A stretch of 11,597 nucleotides of DNA from UBA6164 sp964344155. GTDB taxonomy: Bacteria; Patescibacteriota; Gracilibacteria; BD1-5; UBA6164. Numbering within the stretch: the first letter of the stretch is position 1; each line of letters starts with the position of its first letter. The stretch is taken from NCBI GenBank assembly GCA_964344155.1, contig CAYFMG010000028.1:1-11597 (forward strand). Reading direction: 5' to 3'. Both the position numbers and the translations under genes were made by a program. Positions 7,511-11,597 of this stretch are shown here, piece after piece. Below the pieces are notes generated by a model. That model had not been told where the DNA came from and ran no database searches. It saw only the letters and a program-made list of their open reading frames with translations.

Positions 7511-8527
7511 ATGAAAATACTAGCATTTGAAACAAGTTGTGATGATACTTCAGTAGCAATATTTGAAGATGATAAACTTATAGCTATGGATACAGATAGT
7601 CAAATATCTATTCATAACAAGACATGATGAGTAGTACCAGAAGTTGCAGCAAGAGAACATGCTAACAATATTTTTAAGGTGCTTACAAATGTATTACAAA
7701 AAGCTAATTTAAAACTAGAAGATATAGATTATATATGAGTAACTACTAATCCAGGTTTACTTCCATCTCTTTTGACATGAACAACAGTAGCATGAACTAT
7801 ATCAACAGTATTACAGAAAAAAATAATTCCAATAAACCATATAGAGGCTCATATTTTTTCAAATTTTTTAGAGAGAAAAGAGTCTGAAATAGAGTTTCCT
7901 CTAGTTTGTTTAACAGTTTCATGATGACATAATGATATTTATTATATGAAGTCTATGTGGGATATAGAAAAACTATGAAGCTCATGAGATGATGCTTGAT
8001 GAGAAGCTTTTGATAAAGCTGCAAAAATGATGTGACTTGAGTATCCTTGATGACCTGTTATAAGTAGATTGTCAGCTGAATATGAAGCTGAGTGATGAAA
8101 ATCTACAGATTTATTTCCAAGAGTATGGCTTGTAAAAAGAGAGTTTAATTTTAGTTTTTCAGGTTTAAAGAGTGCTGTAAAAAGGGAAGTAGATAATAGA
8201 ATAGAAAAAAAATGAAAATTAACTTTAGATGATCAGAGAGAATTATCATTTGAATTTGAGAATGCTGTAACAGAAGTACTAGCTTGGAAGCTTGTTTATG
8301 CTGCTGAGGCTAAATGAGTAAAAACAATAATGTTAGCCTGATGAGTAAGTGCTAATGATAAATTAAAAAAAGAAATAGAAAAGCAAGCAAAAAAGAAATG
8401 ATTAAATTTTATATATCCAAGTAAAAATTTGTATTGTATGGATAATGCCGCTATGGTATGAATAAATACCTATTACAAAGTTAAATACAATAAATTTGAA
8501 GAAAAAGTATGAGTTGTTAAAATGTAA
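7511..8527 (+). CDS. tsaD: tRNA N6-adenosine threonylcarbamoyltransferase TsaD
   Basis: TsaD (Kae1/YgjD family) transfers the threonylcarbamoyl group to A37 of ANN-decoding tRNAs, working with TsaB and TsaE after TsaC makes the intermediate. The 338-aa length is normal. Visible family motifs: KILAFETSCDDTSVAI at the N-terminus, HNKTGGVVPEVAAREH (35-50), the metal-binding NHIEAH (109-114; His110 and His114), TVSGGHND (135-142), SSGDDAGGEAFDKAAKMMG (157-175), FSFSGLKSAV (214-223), LAGGVSAN (275-282) and CMDNAAM (309-315). Of 25 glycines, 23 are TGA, including most of the invariant ones, which makes this gene strong evidence for code 25. The start was set by the conserved N-terminus; an ATG at 7501 is out of frame. 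The partner genes tsaB, tsaC and tsaE are not in this window. Confidence 0.97.
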
Positions 8528-8534
8528 AAAATAT

Positions 8535-8563
8535 TTGCATTATATGTATATTATAGATATAAT
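8535..8563 (+). promoter_or_regulatory. Promoter of the toxin-antitoxin-like operon
   Basis: TTGCAT (8535-8540) and TATAAT (8558-8563) are separated by 17 bp, starting 8 bases after the tsaD stop. A second TATAAT lies at 8571-8576. The transcript leader would be about 30 nt. Confidence 0.65.
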
Positions 8564-8577
8564 ATATGTATATAATA
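8541..8577 (+). repeat. Tandem 15-bp direct repeat over the toxin-antitoxin promoter, possible operator
   Basis: TATATGTATATTATA (8541-8555) and TATATGTATATAATA (8563-8577) differ at one base and start 22 bp apart, about two helical turns. The first fills the spacer and the second begins at the end of the -10 box. Ribbon-helix-helix antitoxins often bind such tandem sites to repress their own operon. The operator role is inferred, and AT-richness raises the chance of coincidence. Confidence 0.45.
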
Positions 8578-8600
8578 TTTATTTAATAATTATTTTATAT

Positions 8601-8876
8601 ATGAAAACACAAGTAACTTTAACTGTAGATGCAGATGTAAAAAATGAATTTAAGAAAATAGCAAGTGATATGTGAGCAAATATGTCAACTTTAGTAAATA
8701 TGTATTTTACACAAGTTGTTAAAACAGGAAAAGTAGAATTTTTTTATAATGATAGGGCTGATTGTAGTAATTTAGATCATATTTTTGAAACAGAAAAATT
8801 AACTAAAAAAGAGAAAAAAGATTTAGAGTCTCTTTCAAATTTTAATAAATTTATAAAAGCTTGTTCATGAAAATAA
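8601..8876 (+). CDS. RelB/DinJ-like ribbon-helix-helix antitoxin
   Basis: This 91-aa protein opens with a beta strand (QVTLTVDADVKNEFKKIA, 4-21), then a turn with MGANMSTLVNMYFTQVVKTGKVEF (24-47). This is the ribbon-helix-helix pattern of RelB/DinJ antitoxins, where the strand and two helices dimerise and bind DNA. The glycine of the turn (G25) is encoded by TGA. The rest (48-91) is charged and helical, suiting a toxin-binding tail. It would neutralise the downstream product and repress its own promoter. Under code 25 the frame ends at TAA 8874-8876 and overlaps the next ATG by 10 bp. A stop at the TGA of 8868-8870 would instead give the classic 4-bp ATGA overlap. The ribbon-helix-helix call is good; the antitoxin role is inferred from gene order. 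Confidence 0.75.
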
Positions 8877-9208
8877 TAATAACTGAAACTTTTTCAAAAT
8901 TATTTTCAAAAGAATTTAAGAACTATAATTTTGAGCTAGAGAATTTAGTAGAAATATTAAAGAAAACCAAATTAATAAATTTAAAGGATCCATATATTAA
9001 AGTTAAATTAACTTTAAATAAAGTTTCTTTGAGGTGAATAGTTATAAAAAATGATAATGATAGTATTATTCCTATTTTTATGACTTTAAAGAAAAATAAA
9101 ATAATAGGTGATAATTTAGTATTGAATAAAAAGGTTCTTGAGAAGATAAATAATCTTTTATGAAAGATGTCTAAAGATTTTGAAAAATCTGATATTAGAG
9201 AATATTAA
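8867..9208 (+). CDS. Putative RelE/ParE-like toxin of the cassette
   Basis: This 113-aa basic protein is translationally coupled to the antitoxin gene. Its layout suits the RelE/ParE fold: N-terminal helices (SKLFSKEFKNYNFELENLVEILKK, 10-33), then strands YIKVKLTLNKVSLRGIVIKN (43-62) and SIIPIFMTLKKNKIIGD (66-82), then a C-terminal helix. Many RelE relatives have a conserved Arg in the central strands and a Lys-rich turn after the last strand, here R56 and KKNK (75-78). The similarity is structural by eye, not a family match. RelE toxins cleave mRNA on the ribosome, while ParE relatives inhibit gyrase; which would apply is unknown. Size, overlap, order and the partner's family make toxin the best guess. 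The stop abuts a terminator. Confidence 0.55.
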
Positions 9209-9237
9209 AAAAACTATGAGCTAAGCTCATAGTTTTT
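9209..9237. terminator. Bidirectional terminator between the toxin-like gene and the winged-helix gene
   Basis: AAAAACTATGAGC (9209-9221), loop TAA and GCTCATAGTTTTT (9225-9237) form a perfect 13-bp stem with A-run and T-run ends. The + strand stop (9206-9208) touches its left edge and the - strand TAG (9223-9221) lies at the loop. Confidence 0.85.
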
Positions 9238-9829
9238 CTTTTATTTTTAGGGAATCTCTTAAGTAGATATTTCAGTGTTCAGTTAATATATTTTTTATTA
9301 ATTGATCTCAGAACTCAATTCTATTATAAAAATCTTCTGTTGATATTATAGCATATTTAACTTTTCTTCAATAAAAAGTATTATTTAAAAACTCACTTAA
9401 TTCATCTTTATCTATATCTCATATTAAAAATATATCTAGTATATTTTTTCAACTATTGATTAGTTTTGTTTTTATTGCTTCATTTACGATAATTAATTCT
9501 AAATCATTTTTTGATTTAAAAAACTCTTTTATTTTATCTATAGGGTTGTAGGTTTTTAGAAATATTTTTGTGAATTCATCAAGTAGATAAAACTTAGGAT
9601 TTACAAAAAATATTTTTTTCTTTAGTTCTGTTTTATGTTTTAAAATTCAAAGATTACTTAGGTTATCAAGTTCTCTTTTTATTGAGTTTATTTGTTCTTC
9701 TAAATCTCTTGATAAAGCTCTCATATGAAATCAGTCGGTATTTCCAGACTCATATTCTAAGAAAAACTTTTCAAGTAACTTAGATCTACATTTAGATCAA
9801 AAAATTTTAGAAATCTCTAATTCTTTCAT
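9221..9829 (-). CDS. Winged-helix regulator with possible nucleotidyltransferase-like C-terminal domain
   Basis: This 202-aa protein, ATG at 9829 and TAG at 9223-9221, begins with a winged-helix domain: KIFGSKCRSKLLEKFFLE (8-25), MRALSRDLEEQINSIKRELDNLSNLGILK (36-64, the helix-turn-helix and recognition helix), and KKIFFVNPKFYLLDEF (71-86, the wing). This arrangement resembles ArsR-like proteins of archaea and CPR bacteria that carry a minimal nucleotidyltransferase domain. The second half (LELIIVNEAIK, ILDIFLIGDIDKDELSEFLN, VKYAIISTEDFYNRI, 110-171) looks like such a domain, but the usual GSxxxG...DxD active-site signature is not evident, so it may be non-catalytic or sensory. It is convergent with the toxin-like gene and divergent from tyrS. 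DNA binding is likely; the target is unknown. Confidence 0.7.
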
Positions 9830-9886
9830 TTATTTTTGTATAAAAAATTTAAACATTATTTTACTCAATTTACTAAATATATTGAA

Positions 9887-9912
9887 AAAATCAAATATTT
9901 TTTATTGATTTT
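9887..9912. promoter_or_regulatory. Inverted repeat upstream of tyrS and the winged-helix gene, possible operator
   Basis: AAAATCAA (9887-9894) and TTGATTTT (9905-9912) are perfect 8-bp inverted arms with a 10-bp spacer, and the right arm overlaps the tyrS -35. In this AT-rich 137-bp divergent region, chance is a real alternative. Confidence 0.3.
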
Positions 9913-9932
9913 AACCAATTAATATGTATATT
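9905..9932 (+). promoter_or_regulatory. Probable promoter of tyrS
   Basis: TTGATT (9905-9910) and TATATT (9927-9932) have a 16-bp spacer. The ATG follows about 28 nt after the expected start. No T-box-like leader fits in this space, and no Shine-Dalgarno is seen. Confidence 0.45.
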
Positions 9933-9966
9933 TACTAAAATTTTAGAAATTAAACAAACATAATAT

Positions 9967-11247
9967 ATGAAAAATTTAAAGCAAGAATTAGAAGATAGAG
10001 GGCTGTTATTTCAAAACACAAGTGATGATTTATTTGAAAAATTTAATAATTGAGGAGAGGTTTGTTATACAGGTTTTGATCCTACAGCTGATTCGCTACA
10101 TTTATGACATTTTGTATGATTTATGGTTGCGGTACATCTTATGAGAAGAGGGAATAAGTATATAGCTTTAACTTGAGGTGCAACAGGTATGATTTGAGAT
10201 CCAGGAGGAAAAGATTCAGAAAGAACATTTTTAAGTGAACAAGATTTAAAAAATAATGAAGAAGCTGTTTCAAATCAAATAACATCTATAATAAAAAATT
10301 TAGCTAGTTTTACATGAGAAAAATTTGATTTTGATTTTGTAAATAATAAAGATTTTTATAAAAATATGTGATATCTTGATTTTTTAAGAGAGGTATGAAA
10401 ATATATCACGGTAAATAATATGATATCAAAAGATACAGTAAAAAAGAGAATAGAAGACCCTAGTCAATCTATAAGTTATACAGAGTTTTCATATATGTTA
10501 TTACAATGATATGATTTTTTTAGATTAAATAGTGATGAAAATGTAACACTTCAAATGTGATGACAAGATCAATGGTGAAATTTGGTTACTTGAGTAGAAA
10601 TAACTAGAAAAAAAATAGACAAAGAAGTATATGCTTTAACTTGGCCTTTAATTACAGATTCATCATGAAAAAAATTCGGTAAATCAGAATGAAATGCTAT
10701 ATGGCTTGATAAAACAAAAACTAGTCCTTATGAGATTTACCAATATTTTATGAATACATCAGATCAAGACATCTCAAGGTATTTAAAAATATTAACTTTA
10801 ATAGAAACTAACGAGATAGATTGACTTGTGAAACAACATATGATGATGCCGGAAGCTAGAGAATGACAAAAAACTTTGGCTTATAGTGTTGTTGAAATTA
10901 TTCATGGTACAAAAGAAGCAGAGCTTGCTTTAAAAATATCAGATTTTATGTTTGGTTGAGCAGATAGGTTAGAGGTATTAAAATGATTAAAAGATGATGA
11001 AATAGCTACATTTAAACAAGCTATGTGATGATTTGAGTATGACTCGGAAAATTTATTTGAAACAATAGTTAAATCATGACTAGCTAAGTCTAATTCAGAA
11101 GCAAGACAAGCAGTACAATCATGAGCTACAAATATCAATGAAGAAAAAATAACTGATTTCAATCATGATGTATCAAAAGAGTTTATAAACAATAAGGTTT
11201 TTCTTTTAAGAAAAGGGAAGAAAAATTTTAGAATAATAAGTAAATAA
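9967..11247 (+). CDS. tyrS: Tyrosyl-tRNA synthetase
   Basis: TyrRS is a class I synthetase that charges tRNA-Tyr. The 426-aa length equals the bacterial TyrRS norm. Motifs: YTGFDPTADSLHLGH (34-48), where HLGH (45-48) is the HIGH signature; ALTGGATGMIGDPGGK (67-82); YTEFSYMLLQGYDF (171-184); QMGGQDQWGN (196-205), the tyrosine pocket; and KFGKS (236-240), the KMSKS variant common in TyrRS. The C-terminal S4-like RNA-binding domain is about 361-426 (ETIVKSGLAKSNSEARQAV). Of 35 glycines, 23 are TGA, including G47 of the HIGH motif and both glycines of GGQDQWGN. Every arginine is AGA or AGG. It is monocistronic, with its own promoter and terminator. Confidence 0.97.
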
Positions 11248-11252
11248 AAATA

Positions 11253-11287
11253 AAAGACTAGTCTCAGAAAGAGACCGGTCTTTTTTT
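11253..11287 (+). terminator. Intrinsic terminator of tyrS
   Basis: AAAGACTAGTCTC (11253-11265), loop AGAAA and GAGACCGGTCTTT (11271-11283) pair with one G-U and one A-C mismatch. The T-run continues to 11287. It lies 5 bases after the stop. Confidence 0.85.
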
Positions 11288-11298
11288 ATAAAAATAAT

Positions 11299-11326
11299 TT
11301 GATATTTTAATAAATACTATTATATT
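11299..11326 (+). promoter_or_regulatory. Probable promoter of the pilin gene
   Basis: TTGATA (11299-11304) and TATATT (11321-11326) have a 16-bp spacer. The expected start near 11333 would place the whole palindromic element 11338-11404 in a roughly 100-nt leader. Confidence 0.45.
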
Positions 11327-11337
11327 AATTAAGTACT

Positions 11338-11404
11338 ACCACCCCCCAACCCCCTCCTTACTAAGGAGGGGGAGAAAACCAGAGTAACTAAAGAAGGGGG
11401 TGGT
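11338..11404. repeat. GC-rich palindromic element, copy 2 (pilin gene leader)
   Basis: Outer arms ACCACCCCC (11338-11346) and GGGGGTGGT (11396-11404) enclose a 23-nt palindrome (11350-11372) identical to that of the copy at 4796-4856. The inner linker differs: 23 bases, against 16 in copy 1. Confidence 0.9.
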
Positions 11405-11431
11405 CTAAATTTATTACATAATTAAAAAATT

Positions 11432-11597
11432 ATGAAAAAATTACATAACAAAGGTTTTACCTTAGTGGAATTAATAGTTGTGATAAGTATCCTGATTATC
11501 TTGGGAACTATCGCATTTATAAGTATGCAAAACTACACAAAAACATCGAGAGACTCAGTAAGAATCTCAGATATGAGTAGAATGAAGACATGACTAG
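11432..11597 (+). CDS. Type IV pilin/pseudopilin-like protein, N-terminus (3' partial)
   Basis: The first 55 codons show a short basic leader (MKKLHNKG) followed by FTLVELIVVISILIILGTIA, the classic prepilin peptidase site (cleavage after Gly8, Glu5 of the mature protein) and hydrophobic N-terminal helix of type IV pilins and type II secretion pseudopilins. After the helix comes ISMQNYTKTSRDSVRISDMSRMKTGL. In the cell it would assemble into a pilus or act as a membrane-anchored stalk. Its class (major pilin, pseudopilin, or pilin-anchored adhesin) depends on the missing C-terminus. C-ending codons (ATC, AAC, TAC, GAC) are more frequent than in tsaD or tyrS and recall the first kilobase of the surface-protein gene. 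Confidence 0.85.

Noticed and set aside
10902..11162. 86-aa minus-strand frame
   Set aside because: Antisense to the TyrRS S4-domain region, which is clearly coding on the plus strand.
1..11597. tRNA, rRNA or insertion sequence with transposase
   Set aside because: I saw no cloverleaf with TTC-loop signature, no rRNA-like segment and no transposase motifs in the frames I read; short intergenic spaces leave little room.

Overview
The window reads coherently only if UGA is decoded as glycine (translation table 25). Under the standard code nearly every gene shatters. With UGA=Gly, ten open frames run uninterrupted to UAA or UAG, and UGA falls on the invariant glycines of TsaD and of the TyrRS HIGH motif. 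Together with the AT-rich DNA, short intergenic spaces and lack of Shine-Dalgarno sequences, this points to the candidate phylum Gracilibacteria (BD1-5) or Absconditabacteria (SR1), within the CPR/Patescibacteria. The placement is inferred from the code, not from a marker-gene tree.

Layout. (1) 3-3209, +: the 3' 1,068 codons of a very large surface or adhesion protein. A threonine-rich N-terminal part and a Cys-rich repeat region lead into LamG-like, SPRY-like and C-terminal modules of the kind found in marine phage tail-fibre proteins. (2) 3210-3428: a roughly 130-nt GC-richer palindromic element ending in T7, then a strong promoter. (3) 3429-6470, +: a three-gene operon of a ZIP-family metal transporter with a His/acid tail and an eight-cysteine C-terminus, a small SAM methyltransferase, and a THUMP/RlmL-like RNA methyltransferase. 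Both methyltransferase genes carry a GC-rich palindrome in frame. (4) 6473-7393, -: an unrecognised 306-aa protein, convergent with the operon through a shared bidirectional terminator. (5) 7511-8527, +: tsaD (t6A tRNA modification), divergent from that gene with back-to-back promoters. (6) 8601-9208, +: a two-gene cassette resembling a RelB/DinJ antitoxin and a RelE-like toxin, with tandem repeats in its promoter. (7) 9221-9829, -: a winged-helix regulator with a possible nucleotidyltransferase-like C-terminal domain, convergent with the toxin through a second shared terminator. (8) 9967-11247, +: tyrS with its own terminator. (9) 11338-11404: a second copy of the methyltransferase-gene palindrome, in the leader of (10) 11432-end, the start of a type IV pilin/pseudopilin gene.

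Together the genes combine translation housekeeping (tsaD, tyrS, rRNA methylation), metal transport, a probable toxin-antitoxin module, and surface proteins suited to a host-attached or episymbiotic life. The most notable observations are the GC-rich palindromes inserted in frame in two adjacent methyltransferase genes, with a third related copy in a 5' leader; the phage-like, codon-mosaic surface protein; and the toxin-antitoxin junction, where a canonical ATGA stop/start overlap appears to have been read through after UGA became glycine.
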